The notes beneath the pieces are model-generated. The model had not been told where the DNA came from, did not search any database, and saw only the letters and a list, made by a program, of their open reading frames with translations. Below are positions 43,802 to 54,420 of a stretch of 64,000 bases of DNA, one piece after another (within the stretch, counting starts at the first letter, position 1; each line of letters begins with the position of its first letter). The stretch spans positions 248,001-312,000 of the forward strand of contig JADNRY010000018.1 of the NCBI GenBank assembly GCA_015501585.1, read 5' to 3'. The stretch comes from Rhodocollybia butyracea (Eukaryota > Basidiomycota > Agaricomycetes > Agaricales > Omphalotaceae). The position numbers were made by a program, and so were the translations under genes.

Positions 43802-45946
43802 TGCCAGTGCCCAAGCGCTCAAGACATCTTCCTTCGACGTCAGATAGCCGAATCCAGTCGCTTAGAGTCATCAGGTCAGTTAGCATGTGGTCGTGTATTC
43901 GTGGGTGGAGAGCTGAGCTTGGGGAATGGTGTAACTTGGTCATGAGACTAAAAGTGATTTTCACCAGTCACGCAAACCGCATGCATGGAATGTGCTGGAA
44001 TGTGCGGAAGATCGAATTTCGAATGATATAGCATCTATAATGGAACAACAAGGCTCGAGTATCGTGTGATTATACAAACTTCTCGTTATACAACCCATCA
44101 CGGTTCTCCATTGTTCCCATGGTCCTTATGGGGTTCTGAAATGGACCAGCGGCTGTAAAATATGGTAGCTTCAATTGGTTCTTGTAATAGCCATATAGAT
44201 ATGAAGGGCCTGTGTAAAGTTATTTGAAGCTCGGAGAAATAGCAAAGCCGTAAATAGTCAATAAATAGTTCGAATCTTGAATCTTCGATGTTCCTCGAGA
44301 AAATCAGCTTATGATATCATTGTTCTCGCGAAACCTTTCTGGCGCATTCGAAATTAGGTGAAAGGGTTTGCTGACTGCGTTGAACAGGCTGAGCAGGAGG
44401 AGCGTAACATAACAGTTCAGCTAAGAACGCTCGGGATAGGCGCTTAAGAAAGGTTTGACAGGTCAAAGCTGTCCATCGCAAGATCCAAAAGAGAATGAGA
44501 GCAAATTGAACTTGAACCAGAAACTAAAGCTTGAGCGCCAATATTTGCAGTAGATAAACCCTAAATCTGGAACGATTCTGTATCCGCTCCTGAATTCAGT
44601 ATTTAGTTCATGGACATAAGAAGGGCTACGAAGCTACGAAGCTCTCCCAGGCTGGGTATTATGAGGTTTTATTGTGAAAAGCTTCTACTGTAAACATGCC
44701 TGGAATACTAATGCATAACATAAAAAGTATGAGTGAGTAACCATATGCAAAACGAAAGCACGAAGCCTCAATGCAGACTAATGGTCTTCATGAAGACTCG
44801 ACAAATTACTAGATATATATTAGAATCCTAATACTCTGCATCATGACCTGAGTCAAACTTTGGGTGGGCACTCTCCAAGCGGTGGTCCTTCAGTCTGAGG
44901 TTCAATCATCAACTGGAAAAAATAGCGTTAGTCACAACAAATTCGCATCATCGATAAACAAACTGTACCTTGACAGTTTGAACAGTCGTAAATGCGAATC
45001 CAAACACGATCATTGCAATATCTCCCCATTTCTCCCTGCGAGTGTGCGCACAAGCCTTATAGTGTAACATCGCAGGGTACACATAGCACAGCAGGACACT
45101 AAACAAGCAAACCAAAAATGTTGGCGAAAAAGTGTAAGCCTGCCGTAGCTTACCACACTTGAACCGCCAAGATGTGCTTATATACAATCCAGAGGCTGAA
45201 CACATCGTTTGTGTTTATACTGCCGTTTTGGCATAACGGTCAGAGCTGCTGGATTGTGACAAAGACCCACTTACAAAAAGACACAGAAAAAGACACAAAG
45301 CTTACCAAGCGAAACACACTCTGTCGGCAGTCTGGCCATCGTAGAGACAAATGCTCACTTGTTCCGTGAGCCTAGATACCTCTGTGTATTATTTACTCTC
45401 TATTTGTGATCTAGTACAACGTCATACATATCTTGCTGTACTTGCCGTCATTTTTTGTGACATCCAGGTGACTTCGGGCACTGCAGTACCAAATAAAAAA
45501 ACTATTCTCAATGGGATTGTTTTGGAGCAGGGGGTTGCTGTATAGAATAATCCAAAATCTACACATGCACAATTAACAAAGACACCTTATGTTGTCCAAA
45601 CACTTTTGCGCAGCTAGAACCTTCAGTCGGCGGAATGACAAAAAACAAAATAAAGGAATGCACAATGGGGGCGGGGAACAGCCAGGGAGCCCAAAAACAA
45701 CAACCATGGTCATGAGGATGAGGTATATAACAGAATAAATGTAAAAAAATACAAATAAGCAAGTTTTTGCTTTGCTTCATTATGCACAATTGCACAATTA
45801 CACGATGCAGTTGTAAAAAAAAAACTGAAATCGCGGAAGAAACGAGATCCAAGATGAACGGGATATACGCAGGGTGCGAGATGTTGTTTATCGTGCTCCC
45901 GTCGAATGCCTCAAATGCCTCTCCCCGCATTTACTTTCAGGCGATC
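43802..45946. other. Intergenic, about 2.1 kb
   Basis: Upstream region of GH78 copy 2 and unassigned DNA. The longest frame (45559-45930, minus) has hydrophobic patches but no recognisable family. No gene is called. Confidence 0.45.
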
Positions 45947-46260
45947 TCATGCATCTACTAGGATTGCAGGAGGAGGAGGCATCCAAGTAGCCGTCACAGC
46001 GTTCCATACAGTAATCTTAAGTACTGCTGCTGCGTCATTGCTAATGCGGAGGATGAACCTGAACCTCTTGACGGGGATGCAGTTATAATGGTGGTAGTTG
46101 TTACTTGGGATCTGGAGTAGTTCGAGAAGCCTCCTGAGAACAAAGGGGATGGCTGGCGAGCGAGAAGTGGGATAGGATTGGATGTGGGCTTTAATCTGGG
46201 ACTGAAGGAGGTGCGTCATGTGAAATGGACCTGGGTTTGGGTTGGAATTGGGTATGACTG
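45947..46260 (-). pseudogene. 3' part of an unknown gene split by the chromovirus
   Basis: This open frame on the minus strand runs from the edge of the retrotransposon to a stop at 45947. It contains PNPGPFHMTHLLQSQIKAHI, RSPAIPFVLRRLLELLQIP, RFILRISNDAAAVLKITVW and NAVTATWMPPPP. Composition and continuity look like a real protein, but I cannot name the family. Its N-terminal continuation lies beyond the other LTR at 52069-52183. Joining 52069 directly to 46260 keeps the frame open. Confidence 0.5.
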
Positions 46261-46463
46261 TGTCATGATATGACCTTGCGCCTATACGGCGTCTACTTAT
46301 GCTATATACGTAGCTAGTCACGTACTTACATTCTTCTTATTGTTGTTGTCTTTGTTGTCTAGGTATGATACCTTACAGTACGATAGACACACTACTAATA
46401 CAAGAACTTTGTCGTCTAGGACATCTTCCGCGCTTTGCACTGCGTTCAGGTCTGAACCTGACA
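46261..46463 (+). repeat. 5' LTR of the chromovirus
   Basis: 203 bp. It differs from the 3' LTR at six positions, all of which are CpG in the 3' copy and TpG or CpA here. Confidence 0.95.
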
Positions 46464-46488
46464 CTACAACAAAAATCCAAAAGCCAGT

Positions 46489-47733
46489 ATGGCAGACTCT
46501 TTGGACCCATGGAGCCAAAACCCAAATCCACAATCCTCCACTCCCTCTTCATCCGGATCCTGGACACCAGTGTCATCGGTAGGCTCGGACTCTCAATTCA
46601 CAGCGCTCTTGCAAGCAATTCAGTCTGTTCAAGCAGAGGTTGCAACAGTGGGATCTGAGATGTCGAAGTTGCGCAATGATGTACAGGTGGAAGTAAGCGG
46701 ACTGAAGGACAGGATGGGGATAGTTGAGCAACAATCCCCAGAGCTCTACAGGGATCAACAGCGATACGCAGAGGACATTCGAAGCATACACCATCAAATG
46801 ACCATCCTTGAAACTTCTCACCGAGCCCCACAACCCTCCCCTGACGTGGCCGAATTACGATGCGAATTGGTTGACCTCCGTACTCAGCTAGACACGTCGT
46901 CAAATGCCGTCACAGTGGCAAATGGGTCGGGCTTGCCTGCTCATCGTCCCCGAATGCCCGACGATTCAAATTATAACGGGAAATCAAAAGACGGCGCCGT
47001 CGTACTCATCCAGCGCCTAGAGAGCTATGCACAACAGGTCTACTTTGCAAACGATCGGGCTCCTATACTTCATGCCATTAGTTTTCTGACAGATGCTGCA
47101 GCACTGTGGGCAAAGCCATTTGTCGATCCGATCGATGGCGTGGATGGAGCAGGGTCAGACTGGGAGATGTGGAAGACACTATTCCTCCAGCAACATGCGG
47201 ATTCTGATGCTGAGGCAACAGCCTCTTTGCGCATTCGCCTCATAACCCAAGGGAATTCATCACTCAGTGAACACATATCCAAATTTCGCTCCATCCGCCA
47301 CCAGCTCGCTCCAGATGCCAAGGACTCATCAATGTTATTTGATATACTGAAGGACTCGCTCCGTCCAGAAGTCTGTCAGTACCTGGTTGGGTTTCCCAAG
47401 GGCTCAGTGGACTTACTCATCAACCGCTTGAATGAGATCGATAGGGATATTGACTGGGCTCGATCCAAGAAATCCTACACTCCATATAATTCGTCTAATC
47501 CTACCCCTCCCATTGCAACTTCCACTCCTGCCCCACGACATGACCCTAATGCCATGGATGTAGATGCACTCCGCCAGTTCCGAGAGACCCAGGCAAAGTT
47601 ACAGTGCACCCGTTGTGGTGGTGTAGGCCATAAGGAAACAAGTTGTGCGACGAGAAGGATTGCTCGTGTAGAGCTGCTACAACAGGATGGACTGCTGGGA
47701 GAGGGGGAGGAAAAGACCCAGCATTTTGTTTGA
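46489..47733 (+). CDS. Chromovirus Gag
   Basis: An intact 414-codon frame starts 26 bp after the 5' LTR. An N-terminal Ser/Pro-rich part is followed by a coiled-coil stretch, then the capsid-like region with ALWAKPFVDP and SLRIRLITQGNSSLSEHISK. Near residue 372 there is a CCHC zinc knuckle, CTRCGGVGHKETSC (C-x2-C-x4-H-x4-C), that binds the element's RNA. This is the only undamaged gene of the element. The protease frame overlaps its end in another frame. Confidence 0.9.
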   Translation: MADSLDPWSQNPNPQSSTPSSSGSWTPVSSVGSDSQFTALLQAIQSVQAEVATVGSEMSKLRNDVQVEVSGLKDRMGIVEQQSPELYRDQQRYAEDIRSIHHQMTILETSHRAPQPSPDVAELRCELVDLRTQLDTSSNAVTVANGSGLPAHRPRMPDDSNYNGKSKDGAVVLIQRLESYAQQVYFANDRAPILHAISFLTDAAALWAKPFVDPIDGVDGAGSDWEMWKTLFLQQHADSDAEATASLRIRLITQGNSSLSEHISKFRSIRHQLAPDAKDSSMLFDILKDSLRPEVCQYLVGFPKGSVDLLINRLNEIDRDIDWARSKKSYTPYNSSNPTPPIATSTPAPRHDPNAMDVDALRQFRETQAKLQCTRCGGVGHKETSCATRRIARVELLQQDGLLGEGEEKTQHFV

Positions 47734-48324
47734 GGTCGTCGCAGGCAGCCGCGCTGCGTACAACTAATGCCTTCCATGTACTTTCTTCACTGCCAAATAC
47801 ATCTCTTGTTGATGATCTTGAGGGTTCGGTTCCTGTTAAGGGCCGTGAGCCGCTGTCTGATTTCTCACCATTTGAGATACCTGTTTCGCTGATTGTACAT
47901 GGGAAAGTGGTCAATATGTCCACTAAGGTTGTAAAAACCACAGCTATGGTCGACAGTGGTGCTGGTTCACCACTTATTAATCCTCGCTTCTTGAAGGAGC
48001 ATGATATTTCTGCAACACTCAAACGTCACCCAGTTCTCCTGAGAACCATTGATAACTCGCCAGTCAAATCAGGGATGGTGACCCACGATACACTGGTGTG
48101 CATGACAGTTGGAGAGCAACATGCGGAGAACATTCATTTTGACGTGGCTGACATTGGGGATGATCATATCATTCTCGGTATATCTTGGCTACAAAAAACA
48201 TAACCCCCAAATTGACTGGAGACACACCACTATTACCTTTAACTCTGATTGGTGTCGCTACAATTGTAGAGTGCGACCTAAGAGAGAGAAGGGGGACCCC
48301 CAAACAGCCTGCAGGGTTGTTTGA
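47734..48324 (+). pseudogene. Chromovirus aspartic protease region
   Basis: The catalytic triad appears in TTAMVDSGAGSPLINPRF (about 47938-47990) and the fold-closing motif in IILGISWLQK (about 48170). The frame then meets a stop. HNPQIDW, the usual continuation, lies in another frame after a run of six A (48193-48198), so one base is extra there. A further in-frame stop near 48322 separates it from the RT frame. Confidence 0.8.
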
Positions 48325-49521
48325 TTGAAACCTAATGGGAAAACAAACACTACACCAGCTGGTGGCCTACTGAAGGAGACTCCGGAGTCATTTGAGAAGT
48401 TAAAATTGGTCAAAACACGAAAGACACGGAAGAGGAGAAGTACAAAGGAAAAGCAAATGGAAACCTTACGTGTGGCTAGGACAATGGTAGAAGAAGTGCT
48501 TAAGGAGGTGGAGAGCAAAGGATATGCGGGTACAAGTGACGGGAGAGTGGCAAGAGTTTGCAATGCCGATGCAGCCCAATTGGGCTTCTGCGTACAAACG
48601 CAACGGGGGGAGTGTACTAGCCCCCCGTCCGGTATGTCCTCCACCCAAAGAACTGATATGGAACCTGCAATAAACACCTTTTTTCAGCACTCGTACAACC
48701 TGGAAGCTGAGGAAGCCTATGCAAAAGCGGCACGTTCCTTCTCACAGAAGTTTGCGGAATCTAAACAATGTAGTGGGGGTCAGCGTTCATTACAGGAAAT
48801 GATCCCTCCAGAATTCCACGACTTCCTAGATCGCTTTGACAAGGGCGAAGCTGAGCGACTCCCAGCACATGGACCACACGATCTTGAAATTAATTTGGAA
48901 AAGGGCGCCTCCCTTCCCAAAATTTCGAAATTGTACCAGATGTCACCAGCAGAACTCCAGGCGCTCAAAGAGTTCCTAGATGAAAACCTTGCAAAAGGTT
49001 ACATCAGACCTTCCTCCGCACCATCTGGGGCTCCAGTCTTCTTTGTCAAGAAGAAGGATGGGGGCCTGCGACTCTGTGTAGACTTCCGTGCGCTGAATGC
49101 CATCACAAAGAAAGACTCGTACCCTTTACCATTGACTGCAGATTTAATTGACCGTCTGAAAGCAGCCAAACTGTTCACTACCTTGGACATGCGTTGGGGC
49201 TATCACAATGTTCGCATACGGGAGGGTGATGAATGGAAGACATCTTTTCGTACCCGTTATGGTCAGTTTGAATTCTTGGTGATGCCATTTGGTTTGTCAA
49301 ACGCACCTGCTGCCTTTCAGCGCATGGTGAACGAACTATTCCATGACTTGGTGGATGTCTCAGTCATCATGTACTTGGATGACATTATTATATTCTCCGA
49401 AGATCCAGGGAAACATGACGATGATGTCCGAGAAGTATTGCGACGACTCCGGCATGCAGACCTCTTTCTCAAACCGGAAAAATGCACCTTCCGTGCTACA
49501 GAAGTAGACTACTCGGCCTGA
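48325..49521 (+). pseudogene. Chromovirus reverse transcriptase region
   Basis: The palm and finger motifs are in place: LPAHGPHDLEINLEKGASLP, GYIRPSSAPSGAPVFFVKKK, LRLCVDFRALNAITKKDSYP, TTLDMRWGYHNVRI, FLVMPFGLSNAPAAFQRMVN and the catalytic YLDD near 49372. The frame ends at VDYSA where LGLKISPGHVAMDPVKVAGI follows in another frame, so a one-base shift at about 49515 breaks pol. Confidence 0.9.
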
Positions 49522-50141
49522 AGATTTCTCCGGGCCATGTTGCAATGGACCCTGTCAAAGTGGCAGGTATCACAGAATGGCCCCGTCCAACTTGTCGGCG
49601 CCACATTAACCAGTTCCTTGGTTTTTGTAACTTCTACCGCCGCTTCATTGACAATTATGCACACATCACCCGACCACTGGAGCGTCTTAAGTCAAAAGAC
49701 CGCCAATTCACCTGGGACCTCCCGAGGAGCAGGCCTTCGAGACATTGAAAGGCTGCCTTTACCTCCGCCCCTGTCTTGGTCATGCCAGACCCGTCAGCTC
49801 CCTTCGTAGTGGAAACGGATGCTTCAAATTTTGCCCATGGCGCAATTCTCTCACAGCATGGGCCGGATGGTGAATTACACCCGTGGCATACTACTCTCAT
49901 GCAATGAAGCCCTGCGGAACGAAACTATGATGTTCATGACAAGAATTACTGTCAATAGTCCGAGCACTCGAGGAGTGGAGACCATACCTAGAGGGAAGTC
50001 CACACCAAGTACACATCGTATCCGATCACCGGAACCTACAGTTTTTCATGACCTTGCGGGATCTAAACCGACGTCAAGCTCGATGGAGTATATTTCTCAA
50101 CCGTTTTGACTTCATAATTGAGCACCGACCCGGCCAGCTAA
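49482..50141 (+). pseudogene. Chromovirus RT connection and RNase H region
   Basis: FLGFCNFYRRFIDNYAHI and LERLKSKDRQFTWD mark the RT end. A shift near 49750 leads to [19 protein letters not shown] (RNase H, first Asp). After another break, [25 protein letters not shown] and [19 protein letters not shown] complete the domain. At least three frame changes are needed. Confidence 0.85.
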
Positions 50142-51792
50142 GTGGGGGCCCAGATGGCTTGTCTCGCCGCTCTGATCACGAAACAAGGGATGGAACTGGA
50201 CAATAAAGACCAGATCATATTAGATTCAGCTCGTGTAAAACAAGAGCCAAGGTGTAGGAGAGTAGTGGTCCTGGGAGAGAGCCGAGTGAAGGCGTCAAAA
50301 GTGGTGGAGGATGATGCATCAATCCTAAAGCTCATTCAGAAGGCTACACCATTAGATGAACGCTTGCAGGTAGTACTCCAGAAGGAGAAAGCGGATGGGT
50401 TGGTCCAAAAACGACTAAAAGAGTGGGAAGTGGATAATGGTGTGGTGCGTTTTCGTGGACTAGTAGTTGTTCCTGATGCTCCAGAAATCAAGCGGAAAAT
50501 ACTCGAGCTTTACCACGACTCCATTCCCTCGGGGCACCCGGGAGAGGCTGCCACGACACTTGCAATATCCCGAAACTACCACTGGAATCGCATGAGCGAG
50601 TATGTGAAGCGGTATGTAAGTGTTGCATTCCTTGCCAACTTGATAAACCTCGGCGGCAACAACCTCAAGGGAAACTACAACCAACGGAAATTCCAGAAGG
50701 CCCTTGGCAATTCATTACTGTCGATTTTATTGGCCCATTACCGGAATCTGATGGCTTTGATTTCATCATGGTAGTAGTGGACCGTTTCCTTAAAAGGGCG
50801 CACTTCCTAGCTTGCAATTCGACAATCACAGCAGAGGAAGCGGCAGACTTGTTCATGCAACGCATCTGGTGCCTACATGGTACCCTCGAAAGGTCTTATC
50901 AGACCGAGGTCCTCAATTTATTTCTAAGTTTCTAAACCAGGTGTACAATCGCATGGGTATCAAACGTTCATTATCGACAGCCTATCACGCGCAGACAGAT
51001 GGGCAGACAGAACGCGTGAATCAGGACCTGGAGGCCTATCTTCGCATCTTTGTCAACTACTACCAGAATGATTGGGCACAATGGCTTCCATTTGCAGAGT
51101 TTGCACAAAGCAACCGACACCACACATCCATTGGTATGACCCCGTTCTTTGCAGAGTATGGATATCATCCGAGCTTCTCCATTGATCCTGTGATCTCACG
51201 ACGGATCCCGGAGGCAGACGACAGGCTAGATCAAATCCACGCGGTCCAAAGTAACATTCAAAGTATGCTGGAAATCACGGCTTACCGGATGAAGCGATTC
51301 TATGATGATTGGCATGGCAAAACACCAGTGTATAGAGAAGGGGATCGTGTATTCATTGAACGCACTGACTTAACTTCATTGCGCCCATCAAAGAAACTTG
51401 ACCACAAACGCTATGGCCCATATAAAGTCATGGAAAAGATTTCCGAGTCAGCTTACCGAGTGCAGGTCCCGGCACATTGGCGGGTACACAATGTATTCCA
51501 TGTGTCAACACTGATTCCCTGCAATCGGGATACCATCGCGGACCGAGTCCAACCACCACCACCTCCTGTCTTCATTTATGACGATGGTGCAGAGGAACGA
51601 GAAGTGGAACGTGTGCTGAAGAAACGGTTAGCGGCCGATGGAACAACAGAATATCTATTAAAGTGGAAGGACATGGATGAGATGGAGAACGAGTGGGTGT
51701 CGGAAGTGGATATGAACTCACCAGAATTAGTTGCGGAGTTCGAGGCAGGGGAAGCAGCCAAAATACGACGGAAGAGAAGGCGCAAAAGATGA
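50142..51792 (+). pseudogene. Chromovirus integrase with chromodomain
   Basis: The H2C2 zinc-binding region (SGHPGEAATTLAISRNYHW) starts in one frame and is broken near 50620. The core shows Asp in VDFIGPLPE (about 50720), Asp in LSDRGPQF (about 50895) and Glu in AQTDGQTERVNQ (about 50990), giving the D,D,E triad across frames. From 50812 the frame is open to the stop at 51792. The C-terminus has EREVERVLKKRLAADGTTEY then LLKWKDMDEMENEWVSE, a chromodomain that in this clade steers integration to silent chromatin. Confidence 0.9.
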
Positions 51793-51849
51793 AGTAGTTA
51801 ATTTTCATTTTCTTATTCTTTTCTTTCTTTTCTTTCTACAACGGGGACA

Positions 51850-51865
51850 TCGGGGAGGGACATGG
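51850..51865 (+). other. Polypurine tract of the chromovirus
   Basis: CGGGGAGGGACATGG just before the 3' LTR is the expected primer site for plus-strand DNA synthesis. Confidence 0.6.
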
Positions 51866-52068
51866 TGTCATGATATGACCTCGCGCCTATACGGCGTCTA
51901 CTTACGCTATATACGTAGCTAGTCACGTACTTACATTCTTCTTATTGTTGTTGTCTTCGTCGTCTAGGTATGATACCTTACAGTACGATAGACACACTAC
52001 TAATACAAGAACTTCGTCGTCTAGGACATCTTCCGCGCTTTGCGCTGCGTTCAGGTCTGAACCTGACA
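51866..52068 (+). repeat. 3' LTR of the chromovirus
   Basis: 203 bp, keeping all 16 CpG sites I count; six of them have decayed in the 5' LTR. Confidence 0.95.
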
Positions 52069-52183
52069 GCTGGATCGTCTTGACACAGTGCCAGCCGCCG
52101 TTGGAAGCATTGTAGGCCGCTTGGGTCAGAGGTGACGAGATTTTCTTTTCTTGTCGCCACCTCTGGTCCTTCAGCTCAGGGCT
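52069..52183 (-). pseudogene. 5' part of an unknown gene split by the chromovirus
   Basis: The minus-strand open frame contains LKDQRWRQEKKISS and AAYNASNGGWHCVKTIQ up to the LTR edge. It is in frame with the piece at 45947-46260 when the element is removed. A TGA lies just upstream, so this exon probably begins at a splice acceptor or the start is lost. Confidence 0.45.
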
Positions 52184-53559
52184 CAACGTTCAATGCCTAG
52201 CCTCTCCTGGAAGTGCGAGACATTATTTCCTCAACGCTAGTAACGGCATGGACCATGGCTACTACAATCTAGCCCATGGTTCTCCTGTATCAATCCTTGT
52301 TGACTAGCAAGGGCCCAGCAGCGCCGGTGGTTATTTGGGTCATTCCAATGCACACCCACGTCGCTGCCGATCATGATCTTCCGTCCTCAGCGGCGGCATT
52401 ACCAGACGCCATTGATCTTCCCAAAACTCTCCCCGCCCACTCGCTCTATGTCCATTTGGTGGGCCAACGCCGTTGCGCAGCACTTAACTAGGTCCTGATC
52501 CATGCCGACGTTGCCTCCAATCTTCACTTTGCCACCCGTGACCATGCCAGAAGGCCAAAACTTTTCCGCTCACCCATCCTCTCCGCGTGCATTCAGTGGG
52601 TGAACGCCATGGTGTGCAGTGGTTCTGACCCAGGTTGACATTGCTGTTACTATCCTCGCTTGTGGCCATGCTGGACGCCATCGCTCTTCCAAAAACTTCT
52701 ACCCACCCGTTCTCACCACGTAAGTTTTTTTCCATCCATTCTTGGCTTGCTACGTTCGGTGCTTCCGGTTCCAAGCCGAATCGGATGCACAGCCTTATTG
52801 CTCCGAGCGTTGTTCAAGGTGCTACCGAACGCCTTCCGGCCTCAATTTCTGGTGCCGTTTCTTAAGGTGCGCGTGGTCCACCAATCAAGCCGTAAGTTCT
52901 GCATATCTCTTTGTTCTTTTGTCCTAATAAGTACCCATTTATACAGTTCTCTCCTTCAGGTAGTTCTATGTATTACAACGACCGGTTATGACATCAAGCT
53001 AAGTTATTAATTTTTTTTTTGCTTTGGCCTCAGTTACAACAATCTTTTCTCGAGGTATATCTCTCATAGGTCCCCTCAAGAATGTATGTCCTTGCTTGGC
53101 CCTTTATCCGTCTTCTGGATGCACCTTGTAGCGTTGAGCTTAGCGTTCAAGTGTAAAGAAGGCGCGCGTTTGTTTCTAAGGCGTTTTGGTTCTCGCTGAT
53201 GGGTCTTATGTTCCAAACGGGTGGAGAGCAAGCATCCATAAGCTTCCACGTCTTTGATTTTGACTTGACTTCAGGCTTACAGAAACTTTCCAGATTTATT
53301 TTGTGCGCTAACACTGCTGACCTTGGGTTCATACGCTTCATCTCTTTAGTTAAATCTATTCATTGTGCAATGTAGATTTCATGCCTAGAAGGTGCCGCAG
53401 GTTCTTCAAGGGTATGTGCTTTATAAAATTTGAGATAAGTCAGTGTCCTCTTCTGTCTCTCCTCTACTTGTAGAATCTATACATCTTGAATAAACTTTTA
53501 CTGTCATATGAGACCCCATGAGAATGAGCAGAGTGATGATGTAAGAGCCACCAAATGAT
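52184..53559. other. Repeat-bearing intergenic region
   Basis: No gene recognised. The left part contains a degenerate 134-bp tandem repeat; the rest has only short unremarkable frames. Confidence 0.45.
52340..52740. repeat. Degenerate 134-bp tandem repeat, three units
   Basis: Landmarks recur at a spacing of about 134 bp: GAC(A/G)TTGC or GTCGCTGC, then a C/T-rich block, then GACGCCATTGATCTTCC / GACCATGCCAGAAGGCC / GACGCCATCGCTCTTCC followed by AAAACTYYNCCC. The units are highly diverged. Confidence 0.5.
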
Positions 53560-54105
53560 TGTTACATGCACTCAGAATGATTGTCTAAGGCACTTGGAAA
53601 GAGTGCCCAAGACAGTTGAAATGATTGTTATAAGCACTCAGAATGATAGATGAACAATCCTAATGATTGTTTGAAGACACTGCGACCCATTTCCAAAAAC
53701 AATCATTTAGACTGTCCTGAACAGTCAATTTAAGTGTTTCATACCATCATTTGAAGTGTTTTTGACAATCATTTAGATTGTTCAAAACTGTTATATAGAG
53801 TGGTTCAGACTATCATAATGAAAGGCTAGGACAATCATTGAAAGTAGTGCAGACAACCCTTAAGAGTGATTTAGACAATCAATAAGATTGGTTCAGGCAA
53901 CCTTTAAGAGTGATTTAGATAATCAATAAGATTGATTCAAACAATCAATGAGGCTGGTTCAAACAATCAATATAAAGGTGTAAGACAATCTTTTTGATTA
54001 AACTGAACAATCATTAAGAATGGTTCAGACAATCAATATGAGTGCAAGACAATCATTTAGATTGTGTTTTGGACAATCAAACTAATTGTTTTTCCTTCCC
54101 GTAGT
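53560..54105. repeat. Degenerate short-period array of ACAATCA / TGATTGT words
   Basis: About 540 bp is built from GACAATCAATAAGATTGGTTCA-like units of roughly 26 to 35 bp. Early units are in the opposite sense (AATGATTGT). The word GACAATCAxxxAGATTGxTTC is itself partly palindromic. No coding potential was seen. It may be the body of an old element or a satellite-like array. Confidence 0.65.
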
Positions 54106-54249
54106 GATTAGTCACAATCATTGATGCAAGACCTGTCCCTGATGATGGATTGTATGTGATTTTGTGTTGATTTTGAGTTATGCAAGATCATATACTGTAG
54201 GTACTAGTAGCACTTGGCTGTAAATAATCAAAACATAGTAATAAATTAT

Positions 54250-54420
54250 AATCCAAGCTAAGGCTGTGCAAGGATGCCAGGTCACAGGTACCTGACCTGT
54301 GCAAAAACCCGCAGATCCCGGTACCCGTTCCCACGGGTCCAGGTCAGGTTGCGGGTCGCGTTTTTTTGGCACAGGTACCCGCATGGCGGGTCCGGGTTAG
54401 ACCGGGATCCAGACTCATGT
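54250..54420. repeat. GC-rich GGGTACC/GACCCG island, possible hAT terminus
   Basis: The sequence begins TAAGGCTGTGCAAGGATGCC and continues with repeated GGTACCTGACCTG, CCCGGTACCCG, GGGTCCAGGTC and GCGGGTCGCG, sharply distinct from AT-rich surroundings. Fungal hAT-type elements often have such ends, as far as I recall. No matching opposite end or target duplication was found in the window. Confidence 0.4.

Larger units (their letters stand above)
46261..52068 (+). mobile_element. Ty3/gypsy chromovirus, full-length but degenerate
   Basis: This 5808-bp element has 203-bp LTRs (46261-46463 and 51866-52068) starting TGTCATGATATG and ending GAACCTGACA. Between them, in order, are gag with a zinc knuckle, aspartic protease, reverse transcriptase, RNase H, integrase and a C-terminal chromodomain; this order defines Ty3/gypsy chromoviruses. 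A purine-rich tract (GGGGAGGGACATGG) abuts the 3' LTR. The five bases on either side (GACTG and GCTGG) do not match, so there is no clean target duplication. Pol is broken by several frameshifts and stops, so the copy cannot make its own proteins. Confidence 0.95.

Noticed and set aside
45225..45380. Possible tRNA from an A-box-like TGGCATAACGGTCAGAGC
   Set aside because: No anticodon stem, B box or pairing acceptor ends were found nearby, even allowing an intron.
46261..52068. Treating the element as a recent, mobile retrotransposon
   Set aside because: Although the LTRs are close, pol is interrupted many times as assembled and the target duplication is missing, so autonomous activity is not supported.
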